In this document: positions 7,893 through 16,737 of the stretch, in pieces | Layout of the letters: each line of letters opens with the position of its first letter | Numbering within the stretch: the first letter of the stretch is position 1 | Assembly: GCF_024721155.1 (NCBI RefSeq) | Contig: NZ_JAHVAP010000013.1 | Span: 62,001-126,000, forward strand | From: Mucilaginibacter phenanthrenivorans | Lineage (GTDB): Bacteria; Bacteroidota; Bacteroidia; Sphingobacteriales; Sphingobacteriaceae | DNA: 64,000 nucleotides | Direction: 5' to 3' | Position numbers and translations under genes: made by a program | Notes under the pieces: model-generated | The model's input: only the letters and a program-made list of their open reading frames with translations | The model's database searches: none | Told to the model about the DNA's origin: nothing

Positions 7893-8936
7893 ATGTTTAA
7901 ACGACTTATCACCTGTACTGATGGCACTTGGAACAAACCGGCAGAGCGTGATGCTGAAGGCCACATTTTGTATTCGAATGTATGCTACCTCTATGATGCG
8001 ATTGCACCAAAAGATAAAAATGGCATTGAACAACTGAAGGTGTACGACACAGGCGTAGGGTCAAGTTATCGTATATGGGACAAGGTAACCGGCGGTTTGA
8101 CAGGTGCCGGCCTGGATGAGAAAATCAAAGATTGCTATACATTTTTAATGCTCAATTATGCGCCTGGCGATCATATTTACTTATTTGGTTTCAGTCGCGG
8201 AGCGTACACAGCACGCAGTTTAGCCGGGTTTATCCGTTGTTGCGGCATTTTACGGCCTGACTATATTCACCTGGTCGATAAAGCCTATGACCTTTACCGA
8301 AACAGGAATGATTACACTGAGCCTGAAAGTGACTTAATGCGTTCATTTCGTCAAAACTATTGTTTTGAAAATGTCACGAGAATAAAATTTGTCGGCGTTT
8401 GGGATACCGTAGGTGCGCTTGGAATACCGCTTCACCTATGGCAAATGTATAACAAGGCAAAATATAAATTTCATGATACAACGCTGAGTTCGACAATTGA
8501 TTACGCTTATCATGCGCTGGCCATTGACGAACATCGGTCGAATTTCGCTCCCGAGCTTTGGGCGGTTAGTGATAATAAAAAGCACGGGGCGACAATTGAC
8601 CTAGAGCAACGCTGGTTTTCTGGAGTCCATAGCGACATAGGCGGCGGTTATCCTGAAACCGGTTTAAGCAACCATGCTTTACACTGGATGGCCGAAAAAG
8701 CTGAAGCTTGTGGTTTGCATTTTGAAACGTCGAAACTGAAAGAACATAAATCGCACATAATGGACAAGGCACATAAATCCTTCACCTTCCCTTACTGGTT
8801 TAGCGGCTGGCTTCTGCGACCGATAAATCCCTTGCAAAAAGATTGTCAAACAATCGACGAATCGGTTTTTACTCGCATCCGTGAGATTAAAAACTATAGA
8901 CCAAAGAACATTATTCCTAATATTTTTAAACTCTGA
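7893..8936 (+). CDS. DUF2235 alpha/beta-hydrolase (Tle1-like lipase fold)
   Basis: A 347-residue protein of the DUF2235 family, the group that includes Tle1 phospholipase effectors. The N-terminal DGTWN motif (10-14) and the nucleophile elbow GFSRGAYTAR (Ser101) are diagnostic. Asp171 (GVWDTVG) and His246 (SGVHSDIGGG) complete the predicted Ser-Asp-His triad. It has no signal peptide, and no type VI secretion gene is visible in the window. It is followed after 3 bp by a membrane protein gene, so the pair is co-translated. A role as a membrane-attacking effector in defence or competition is possible but unproven. Confidence 0.85.
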   Translation: MFKRLITCTDGTWNKPAERDAEGHILYSNVCYLYDAIAPKDKNGIEQLKVYDTGVGSSYRIWDKVTGGLTGAGLDEKIKDCYTFLMLNYAPGDHIYLFGFSRGAYTARSLAGFIRCCGILRPDYIHLVDKAYDLYRNRNDYTEPESDLMRSFRQNYCFENVTRIKFVGVWDTVGALGIPLHLWQMYNKAKYKFHDTTLSSTIDYAYHALAIDEHRSNFAPELWAVSDNKKHGATIDLEQRWFSGVHSDIGGGYPETGLSNHALHWMAEKAEACGLHFETSKLKEHKSHIMDKAHKSFTFPYWFSGWLLRPINPLQKDCQTIDESVFTRIREIKNYRPKNIIPNIFKL

Positions 8937-8939
8937 CCT

Positions 8940-9632
8940 ATGAACAAAAAAATGAGAGATGATCTGCTAAAGTCATTTAACGATCAATTCGCCACTAATC
9001 AAAACCACGGACAATTACTATTCATTCAGTTTCTATCCGCCATACTTGTGGTTTTGATCGGCTATGGCTACATCTACGCAAACACATCGCCCGAGGCTAA
9101 GATTTGGGTCACTATGCGCGATCCCAAATCGACAAAGGATATTGTAAGCTATGCAGTTACGCATCTTTTCGGCGCGTTGCTCATTAGTGAATTAATTTTG
9201 ACACTTTTGGCAACGGTTGTTCTCAATATCGGTTATAGTTTCCGACGAGATCAGTTGGTTATCTATAAGTTGCGAAAAGCAACATTAGGCGAAGAATATA
9301 AAGACATGTTTGGCACAATGTCTTTTAACCCGTCCGGGCAAAACTTTTGGGATTTTCTCCCGGAATTCAACCGAATGTTCATTTTTGGCATCGCAACGTT
9401 ACAAACTTTGCTGTTGATATCATTTTTCATCTTCACTTATCATTCTGTCTGCTGGACAGCATGGGCAATTTGGTGTCGAATTTTGGTTTGCCTAATAGCC
9501 CTCTTGCCTGGGTTATGGACGTGTTGGCTTTATAGCAACTATTATAAAAAGTATTATTGGATCATGTCCGATTCAACAGTTCACTATTCCAAGGTTAGCA
9601 AAGCAGAAAGGCTTAAAAAAAGAGAGTATTAA
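8940..9632 (+). CDS. Membrane protein co-transcribed with DUF2235 hydrolase
   Basis: A 230-residue protein with about four membrane segments: 27-46 (LLFIQFLSAILVVLIGYGYI), about 78-100 (LFGALLISELILTLLATVV), about 150-168 (TLLLISFFIFTYHSV) and about 174-195 (ILVCLIALLPGLWTCW). The C-terminus is short and Lys/Arg-rich. It starts 3 bp after the DUF2235 stop codon, so it probably serves the same function, for example as an anchor, sensor or immunity partner. I recognise no family. Confidence 0.7.
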   Translation: MNKKMRDDLLKSFNDQFATNQNHGQLLFIQFLSAILVVLIGYGYIYANTSPEAKIWVTMRDPKSTKDIVSYAVTHLFGALLISELILTLLATVVLNIGYSFRRDQLVIYKLRKATLGEEYKDMFGTMSFNPSGQNFWDFLPEFNRMFIFGIATLQTLLLISFFIFTYHSVCWTAWAIWCRILVCLIALLPGLWTCWLYSNYYKKYYWIMSDSTVHYSKVSKAERLKKREY

Positions 9633-10129
9633 CTTGACATCATAATGCGCATTGAGTCTTTGGAGTTTTTTTCACCGAATCAATTCCATTCTTGAGTGCC
9701 TCAAAATATCCGAGAAGTCAAAGGTGCCATTATTTTAACATGTTTAAAAAAAAATCAAAAAGATAGCGGGCATACGTTAAGAAGACAAATACTGACCGTG
9801 TTTATAATCGCGCTGAATTTTTAGCGCACAACGAACTTGAAATGATTCAAGCTTGGCAGATAATATAGGTAAGATAAAGCGAACGTGAAATTTATTGTTT
9901 AGCCCAAATTCATATTCGTAATCCGTAGGAATATAGCGGCAATACGATACACATTAAAGTGGACGGATCAGGAACCGGAAAAGGTTTTGTCACCCTATAA
10001 CGGTCAGTACGGTTCTATCTTGTTTTCTACGACAATACTGGACAATAGATAATTATTAATTCAACATATGAAACAACCCACCAGTCGAGTAGTTTTTCAA
10101 GGTAGTTTCAATTTTGAGACAAAACAACC
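9633..10129. other. 500-bp gap with a possible decayed coding remnant
   Basis: No intact gene is seen. At about 9945-10051 on the plus strand the frame reads IHIKVDGSGTGKGFVT and, after a +1 shift near 9995, SPYNGQYGSILFSTTILDNR to a stop. This protein-like composition in two adjoining frames suggests a frameshifted 3' end of a lost gene. The rest is AT-rich without clear repeats. Confidence 0.25.
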
Positions 10130-11650
10130 CTATAATTTCAACAGATTCGTTACTAACTTCGACGTATTCTTCACCCCTGATTCATTTCTAACGCCTTCGG
10201 AGTCATTATTAACCACTATGCCCTCTTTGTTAACCAAAAAATGGGATGGATAGCTGTGGAATTCAAAAACATTATTCATAACAGCTACTTCATCCTTTGA
10301 AAGATTAACGAATGTCGCGTCTATCCCGAATTTGTTTTTTATTGCTAACATTCTCTCAATGGATGTGTACGTTGAAAAAAACACAAATTTTATCGGCTTA
10401 CCACTAAACGAAGAAATAAATTGTTTATAGTTTGGAAATTCCTGCATGCATGGCCCACACCATTCCCCCCAAAAATCGACATAGATATTGCTGCCTTTAA
10501 ATTTGACGAATGAGTCGGCCAGGCGATGCTTTAAAGTATCATGGATTGCGGAATGATTTATACGATCAATAATAGAGTATTTTTTAAATCCTGCATCATT
10601 TTGTAATTTCTTCTCTGTTAACAGGTCTTTTAAAACTTTTTGCTCGACGGTGGAATTAAATCTCTCCCAAACAACATTCCCAGACCTGGCGGCAAGAGCA
10701 TTGTCGGGATAAATATCGTAGTATAATAACTCCCTGCATATTCCGGAAGAAATATCATCAATTGCATTTAGAATTAATGGATACAAATTATATCCGTTTT
10801 CTTTTAAAACGGAATTATATTGGGGATTAAGTGAATATATAATCCCGTGGTCGGAGGCAAGCATTTGCAGGAAATCATAATAGGCTGAATTGTGTAAAGC
10901 CGAATATTTGACAATCGGAATCGGTGCTATCAACTTTAAAAGATTGTCTGTTGAGATACTTTTATTAAGTTTTCCAAAAAAAGGATATAACAAAATATCC
11001 TTTCCCGCATTGTAAGTAAGGCTGTTTCTTTCCCAATTTATAAATGTTGTGTCCTGTATTTTTTCCTGCTTTATATAGTTTTCTAAAAAGCCCAATTCTT
11101 CTTTTAACCTTTCCAATCTTTTGGCGGCATATAAACTATCAGATTGGGTTTTGTCGGATAAATCAGCTTTCCGCTCAAATTTGTGTGAGTAAAATGCGGA
11201 TTGAAAAGCCAATATTTGATAATTAACTGCGGAAAGTTGACCCTCAACTGCAATGGCATTTTTATAATCATTCCCCTCTGTGGCCTTTTCGTTATCTACA
11301 TTTATAATAACTTTCTCCTTACCATTTAAAAATAGATTTACCAAGGCATCAGCAAACCCAAATTCTATATCACCTCCAAACGACTGGAATATAGAAAAGC
11401 GATAGGTGCCATCTCTGTTAAGCTGATATGATTTTATTTTTTTTTCTCCGTTAATTCCATATGTTGAGATCTTTATAAAATTATCGGATTGTCCTGGTTT
11501 ATATCCTAAAACCTTGCCTGTTATCTCAACGCTGTCTTTCGGTTTTAAAAAAATGTCGACTGCAAATTCGCCCCCGTATTTAGCCTGCGCGAAAGAGATC
11601 AGTGGTAAAAAATATATTGGAAGAAGTTTTAAACATTTAAATGTTTTCAT
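10130..11650 (-). CDS. TlpA-like thiol-disulfide oxidoreductase
   Basis: A secreted protein of about 506 residues. The signal peptide ends near SFAQA. A DUF4369-like beta-rich N-terminal part and a long helical middle precede a C-terminal thioredoxin-fold domain with the active site WGEWCGPC (VDFWGEWCGPCMQEFP). The cis-Pro loop is probably YPSHF. I chose the ATG at 11650 over one at 11659 because the basic start MKTFK suits a signal peptide. It faces away from the HTH-RND unit. Its nearness to two Cys-rich secreted peptides invites a role in their disulfide chemistry, which is inference. Confidence 0.82.
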   Translation of the reverse strand: MKTFKCLKLLPIYFLPLISFAQAKYGGEFAVDIFLKPKDSVEITGKVLGYKPGQSDNFIKISTYGINGEKKIKSYQLNRDGTYRFSIFQSFGGDIEFGFADALVNLFLNGKEKVIINVDNEKATEGNDYKNAIAVEGQLSAVNYQILAFQSAFYSHKFERKADLSDKTQSDSLYAAKRLERLKEELGFLENYIKQEKIQDTTFINWERNSLTYNAGKDILLYPFFGKLNKSISTDNLLKLIAPIPIVKYSALHNSAYYDFLQMLASDHGIIYSLNPQYNSVLKENGYNLYPLILNAIDDISSGICRELLYYDIYPDNALAARSGNVVWERFNSTVEQKVLKDLLTEKKLQNDAGFKKYSIIDRINHSAIHDTLKHRLADSFVKFKGSNIYVDFWGEWCGPCMQEFPNYKQFISSFSGKPIKFVFFSTYTSIERMLAIKNKFGIDATFVNLSKDEVAVMNNVFEFHSYPSHFLVNKEGIVVNNDSEGVRNESGVKNTSKLVTNLLKL

Positions 11651-11831
11651 ATCTGACAAGATTAGGTCCGTTTCAAAAAATCCAAAATACTCATTTAATT
11701 TAAATGACGAAACAATAAAGCAATATAGTTGCTATCCGGTTTTAGGAAACCGTCCGTTTACGTAGCAGAATAACTACAATATTTCTTAAATCATTTTGAC
11801 ATTTGACTGATATTTTTTTTAAAGTTAACAT

Positions 11832-11862
11832 TTTGTTATTGCAATTTCTTTTTCTAAATTGG
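11832..11862 (+). promoter_or_regulatory. Candidate Bacteroidota promoter for HTH-RND unit
   Basis: TTTG at 11832-11835 and TAAATTGG at 11855-11862 are separated by 19 bases. This fits the Bacteroidota consensus (-33 TTTG, -7 TAnnTTTG) except for one or two bases in the -7 box. It lies 34 bp before the ATG of the HTH gene. Confidence 0.3.
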
Positions 11863-11895
11863 GACGAACAAAAAACGCAATCTAACCTTATTTTC

Positions 11896-12180
11896 ATGAA
11901 AATCCCAATCGGGCACATACTTAAATTTCTGCGAAAAAAAAATAACTTAAGTCAAAATATTATAGCTGAATATCTTGTTGTAAGCCGACAAACTTACGTT
12001 CGATATGAACTTAACATAGTTGAGCTAACTGTTTCGCAAATATTTTTAATTGGTTCTTTCTACAATCTGGATATCAAAGAGTTGATATTTATAATAGAGA
12101 AACGGGACGATATTCGTAATTTCCATCATCTGGATCAAATGCTTAAAAATTACACGCTTACTATGGAGAAATCGGTCTAA
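11896..12180 (+). CDS. XRE-type HTH regulator
   Basis: A 94-residue Cro/C1-type helix-turn-helix protein. The HTH lies at about 8-60 (LKFLRKKNNLSQNIIAEYLV, then SRQTYVRYE). The frame is open further upstream, but the ATG at 11896 begins right at the domain and is preferred. Its TAA shares one base with the ATG of the RND permease gene (TAATG), so the two are translationally coupled. It probably controls the permease unit or the divergent oxidoreductase. Confidence 0.75.
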   Translation: MKIPIGHILKFLRKKNNLSQNIIAEYLVVSRQTYVRYELNIVELTVSQIFLIGSFYNLDIKELIFIIEKRDDIRNFHHLDQMLKNYTLTMEKSV

Positions 12181-15100
12181 TGAATAGCGATTTTAGAATA
12201 GTAGGATTATTTGCGTTGCTAAGTGTTTTATCGTTATTTACAATCCCTAAATTAAACGTAAGTCTCACGCCAGAACACCAAGAAGAAAAAGAACTGACCA
12301 TTTCGTTCAACGTTCAGGATTCTTCTCCCGAAGAGACAGAGCAGCAAGTAACCAGCCTGCTTGAAAATATTTTTTCAACGCTCAAGGATATAAAAAAAAT
12401 TACTTCAGTATCAAGATATAATAACGGAAGCATTCAGTTATATTTTAGTAAAGGTGATGATATTTCGTTAAAGAGATTTGAAATTCTTCAGCTACTGCGG
12501 CAAATAAAGCCTTCACTTCCTGAATACGTCTCATTTCCAACAGTTAGTCTTGGCGAGGTAGGTGATGCAGAGCAGTACGAAACTCCGGTTTTAACGTTTA
12601 ATTTAAATGGAACTGGGACAGCCGCTGATTTGAAAACTTTAGCAGAAAACACAATTAAACGCCGGGTAATTAATATCCCTGGTGTCAAAGAAGTAGATAT
12701 CTCCGGAGCACAGGATCCAGAAATACTAATAAGTTATGACCTTAGAAAATTAACAGCATATAAAATTGACGTGCCTGATATTTTAAGAGCATTGCAATTC
12801 GGAACAGAAACACTTTTTCCAGGGAAAATAAATTATAATCACCAAGAGATTTTTCTAAAATCTAATGGCCCTCCGGTAGACATTGAGCGGCTTAAACACA
12901 TCGAAATCAACAATCCAGCAAGTGGATCAAATTCTGAATTGGAAGATTTGGCAACGATCACTCTTAAGGAACAAGATCCGCAAGGGTATTTCAGAATCAA
13001 TGGACAAAATGCTATAAATATAAGCGTTTATCCGCAAAAAGGGATTAATACAATATACTTAGCTGATAACGTTAAACAGGAAATAACTGAAATTAACAGT
13101 CAATTGGGCAATAGCTATAAGATAACCGTTGAACACGATGATACCGTATTTCTGAAAAAAGAAGTCAACAAAAATTATAGGAGGGCTTTATTTACCCTAA
13201 TCATTTTATTATTGTTTTTGTTGGTCAGTTATCGGAATTGGAAGCACCTTTTAGTTTTATTTTTAAGTCTTTTCGTCAATTTATCATTGACTGTGCTGCT
13301 TGCTTGGGTTTTTAAGATAAGCATTCACATTTATTCACTTGCTGGAATTGCGGTTGCTTTTGGGATTATGATCGACCACGCTATTATTATGCTAGATTAC
13401 TTTCGGCAATTTAAAAACCGAAAAGTCATTTTGTCTTTATTTGCAGCTACATTATGTAGTATTTCTGCGATGATTTCAGTAAATCTATTACCTGTAGAAG
13501 AAAGACGCGATTTAAAAGATTTTGCAATTATTATTATCATCGCGTTAGGAATATCGATAGTTACCAATTTATGGTTCACGATTGGGATTCATAATCTTTT
13601 GTTTGATAGACACGGGGTGTCGCAACAACCTCCAAAATTCCCTCGGTTGCGAAAAATTATCAAATTTCAAAATATTTATTACAAATCCATCGCCAACATG
13701 GCCGATTTCAGAAGAGTAATTCTAATAATTCTGATCTTGATTTTTGGCCTTCCATTATTTTTATTGCCGGAGAAAATTGAGGGCGCAAACTTTTATAACC
13801 GATCTGTAGGCTCTTTCTTCAATGACAATGATTTTGGGGTGGGAATTGCAAAGTATATTGGCGGAACTTTTAGGCTTTTTAAAATTAATGTTTATGAACA
13901 CAGTACTTATACGGATTTAGGCAAAACGAAATTAATTGTACATGCCGAATTACCAATTGGCAACTCTGTTCAACAAATGGACGTGATAATACGTAGTCTT
14001 GAAGGCTATTTGAAACAAGCAGTGGGAATTGATCAGTTTATTACACATATATATTCCGGACAATTTGGGATAATTGAAATTACCTTTAAGGATAAAATGG
14101 ATTCAGGGCCATTTCCCTACAATTTAAAATCGTCGCTAACAGATAAGGCATTAGACTGGGATGGCATAAATTGGCAAATTTACGGAGTTGGGTTAGGTTT
14201 TAGTAATGTAGAACGGGAAGAGAACCCTTCTTTCCGATTTACAATGATGGGCTATAATTTCGATGAGCTGCAGCATCAGGCTGATTTATTTAAACTCAAA
14301 TTACTTCAGCACAAAAGGATAAAAAAAGTGCTCACAGATGATCATTTTGACTTGCTAGATAAAAAGGGACACGAGTTTGTATTAAATATATCACAAGAAA
14401 AGTTGTTAGCTACCGGTACCAGCACCGGCGAATTATTCAGGTCGCTCCAAATAATGGCCAAACGACAGGGAAGCAATTCAAGTCTGCTTATCAATAGTAA
14501 ATTTTATCCTGTAATAATTCAAAGTGACAGTGCTGAAAGTTATTCCAAATGGGATATTTTGAACAGTTCTATAAGTATTGGATCAAAAAATCAGACTCGA
14601 CTAAATAATTTCAGCAAGATTGATTTCGTTGAAACTTCTGGTGCTATTCACAAAGAAAACAGACAATACGTTCGAAATATCGCTGTCGAGTATTTGGGAA
14701 CCCCTCAATTCGGATTTGACTTTTTAAATGACAAATTAAAGGAGATGCAAAACGAATTACCAATCGGCTACTCTATCAAACTTGATGACAGCCATTGGTC
14801 AAACAATTCATTGGCCATCTGGTCATTGGTAATTTCTTCTTACCTAGTGGTAATATATCTCATATGCAGTATTTTATTTGAAAATTTATTCCAGGGAGTA
14901 ATTATTGTTTCTACTATCCCAATATCATTCATTGGCTTATTTTTAATATTCTATATCTCCGATTGTCCCTTTGATCAGGGAGGCTACTGCGCCTTTATTA
15001 TGATTGCAAGCCTGGTAGTAAACGCTGGGATTTTTGTCATTAATGATTTTAATAATTTAAAAAGAAAACGGATAGACAATAACAACCATAACAGGAATTT

Positions 15101-15326
15101 AATAAAGGCGGTTATTTATCGAGGCAAAACCATTATATTAACAACATTGGCTGCAATTTGTGGGATGTTACCCTTTCTATTGGAGGGACAAAACGAAATT
15201 TTCTGGTTCTCTTTGGCTGTAGGGACGATTGGCGGACTAATAATTTCACTTTTCGCTATCTTTATGGCAATGCCGATTTTTTTGTGGAATAAATCAAGTA
15301 GTTCATTTTCCGTCATAAAGAGTTAA
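12180..15326 (+). CDS. RND-family permease (first of two)
   Basis: A 1048-residue resistance-nodulation-division permease: an N-terminal membrane helix, large periplasmic domains at about 30-330 and 550-860, and two bundles of membrane helices (about 335-530 and 875-1040). In the helix that carries the proton-relay Asp pair in AcrB, this protein has MIDHAIIM, one Asp followed by His. The first 30 residues are shorter than usual and lack the basic FxxRP start. It is coupled to an HTH gene and converges on the tolC-like gene with a 24-bp overlap of 3' ends. With the second RND protein it may form a hetero-oligomer, as in MdtBC. Confidence 0.85.
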   Translation: MNSDFRIVGLFALLSVLSLFTIPKLNVSLTPEHQEEKELTISFNVQDSSPEETEQQVTSLLENIFSTLKDIKKITSVSRYNNGSIQLYFSKGDDISLKRFEILQLLRQIKPSLPEYVSFPTVSLGEVGDAEQYETPVLTFNLNGTGTAADLKTLAENTIKRRVINIPGVKEVDISGAQDPEILISYDLRKLTAYKIDVPDILRALQFGTETLFPGKINYNHQEIFLKSNGPPVDIERLKHIEINNPASGSNSELEDLATITLKEQDPQGYFRINGQNAINISVYPQKGINTIYLADNVKQEITEINSQLGNSYKITVEHDDTVFLKKEVNKNYRRALFTLIILLLFLLVSYRNWKHLLVLFLSLFVNLSLTVLLAWVFKISIHIYSLAGIAVAFGIMIDHAIIMLDYFRQFKNRKVILSLFAATLCSISAMISVNLLPVEERRDLKDFAIIIIIALGISIVTNLWFTIGIHNLLFDRHGVSQQPPKFPRLRKIIKFQNIYYKSIANMADFRRVILIILILIFGLPLFLLPEKIEGANFYNRSVGSFFNDNDFGVGIAKYIGGTFRLFKINVYEHSTYTDLGKTKLIVHAELPIGNSVQQMDVIIRSLEGYLKQAVGIDQFITHIYSGQFGIIEITFKDKMDSGPFPYNLKSSLTDKALDWDGINWQIYGVGLGFSNVEREENPSFRFTMMGYNFDELQHQADLFKLKLLQHKRIKKVLTDDHFDLLDKKGHEFVLNISQEKLLATGTSTGELFRSLQIMAKRQGSNSSLLINSKFYPVIIQSDSAESYSKWDILNSSISIGSKNQTRLNNFSKIDFVETSGAIHKENRQYVRNIAVEYLGTPQFGFDFLNDKLKEMQNELPIGYSIKLDDSHWSNNSLAIWSLVISSYLVVIYLICSILFENLFQGVIIVSTIPISFIGLFLIFYISDCPFDQGGYCAFIMIASLVVNAGIFVINDFNNLKRKRIDNNNHNRNLIKAVIYRGKTIILTTLAAICGMLPFLLEGQNEIFWFSLAVGTIGGLIISLFAIFMAMPIFLWNKSSSSFSVIKS

Positions 15327-16736
15327 TGATCTTAAAGTAAAATAGCTTATCCAATAATTTTTTAATGCCACTATATATGCGCGTTTTGCATTGTCTCTTT
15401 CTGAAAATGCTATATTTAGATCAGTAACGGTGACTTTTCCAAAACGAAACTGTAGTATAGCAAGATCATACCGTTCTTGAGCAATTTCATCCGCCTGTTT
15501 GGCAATTGCTATACCGTCCCTAGTTACGTTTATGCTTTCTAATAGATTTGTTACTTCTTTAGTAATCAATATTTCTTCTTGATCAATTGTGTAAGCTAAA
15601 ATCTTGAGGTTTGCTTTTGCGCTGCTTACTTTATATTTATTCCTACCCCAGTCTAAAATAGGAATTGTTATTCCGACTACCAGATTTTGAGAAGACGTCG
15701 GGCTGTGATAAACCGATACTAAATTTGTTCCGATTGTATTTAACCCAAAGCCAGCGTTTACATTAACGGCATACCGTTGACGTTTGGCCTCGTCCAAGTC
15801 ACGTTCAGCTTCGAGCTTCCTGCGAATATAACCAATAAATTCTGCTCGATTATTTTTAACTTTAACAATTGCCTCTTCCGTAGTGATGTGATATTGTGGT
15901 AGTGTCTCCGGTAGAGTTAACCGCAAAGCCAAGGTGTCTTTTATACCAACATAACTTTTTAAGTCGAAAATAGACGACTTTATACTCATTGATGCGCGTA
16001 AAATTTCCTGTTTAAGATTTAGTAGTTGCAGTTCAATTTGTAATATTTTTTCTTTATTCGTGGTGCCTAACGCAATCCTTTTTTTTTCAATATCAAAAAT
16101 GATGTTTTGATTTTCTTGATTTTTCATGGCGAGGTCAAAATCCGCCTGTGCCTCTAAAACGTTGAAGTACAAATTCGCAGTTTCTAGCGATATATTTTCT
16201 ATATCCCTGATATATTGCTGATCACTTTCATTTCTTTTCAGCAATTCAATTTTTTTATTCCATGTGTATCCGTTAAAGGCAAATAACGGTTGATTAACTT
16301 GTAAAGCTACCGGAATGCCGCTATATTGTTTTTGATTTAGATTAAAATCATCAAATCGGTTGATGGCACTGCTAATTGATACCGCCCCCCCTGTTAATCC
16401 AATCTGTTGTGAAAGATTCAAATTAAAATTAGAGTAATTTTGCGTCCTAGGTTGAAAAACCAATGTGCCGTCAGGCTGAATTACGCCAAAATAATCTCTG
16501 CTAAAGTTTATTGGATTGCCTGTCAAATCCAATTCCGGCCCCAAACCTGATTTAAATAGGTTATATTGAATATGTTTACTTTCTTTTACGCTTTGAGCCA
16601 ACTTACTACTTAGCGAGTTTTGGACCGCTTCATCAATTGCTGTGCCCAATTGGTATTCAATTATGGGTTTCGTCTGTGCATTAACGACTAGTATTTTAAG
16701 AATGAGAAAGGTACCAAAAATCAGTATTTTTTTCAT
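15303..16736 (-). CDS. TolC-family outer membrane channel
   Basis: A 477-residue outer membrane efflux protein with a signal peptide (ILIFGTFLILKILVVNAQT). Two long helical repeats typical of TolC follow, the second starting near residue 280. It is the last gene of the minus-strand unit adaptor, RND permease, TolC, starting 1 bp after the stop of the RND gene. It supplies the outer membrane exit for one or both RND pumps. Confidence 0.87.
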   Translation of the reverse strand: MKKILIFGTFLILKILVVNAQTKPIIEYQLGTAIDEAVQNSLSSKLAQSVKESKHIQYNLFKSGLGPELDLTGNPINFSRDYFGVIQPDGTLVFQPRTQNYSNFNLNLSQQIGLTGGAVSISSAINRFDDFNLNQKQYSGIPVALQVNQPLFAFNGYTWNKKIELLKRNESDQQYIRDIENISLETANLYFNVLEAQADFDLAMKNQENQNIIFDIEKKRIALGTTNKEKILQIELQLLNLKQEILRASMSIKSSIFDLKSYVGIKDTLALRLTLPETLPQYHITTEEAIVKVKNNRAEFIGYIRRKLEAERDLDEAKRQRYAVNVNAGFGLNTIGTNLVSVYHSPTSSQNLVVGITIPILDWGRNKYKVSSAKANLKILAYTIDQEEILITKEVTNLLESINVTRDGIAIAKQADEIAQERYDLAILQFRFGKVTVTDLNIAFSERDNAKRAYIVALKNYWISYFTLRSLTLYDGK

Positions 16737-16737
16737 G

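Noticed and set aside
7893..8936. DUF2235 protein as a type VI secretion effector
   Set aside because: No VgrG, Hcp, PAAR or sheath gene is present in the window, so the effector reading has no contextual support here.
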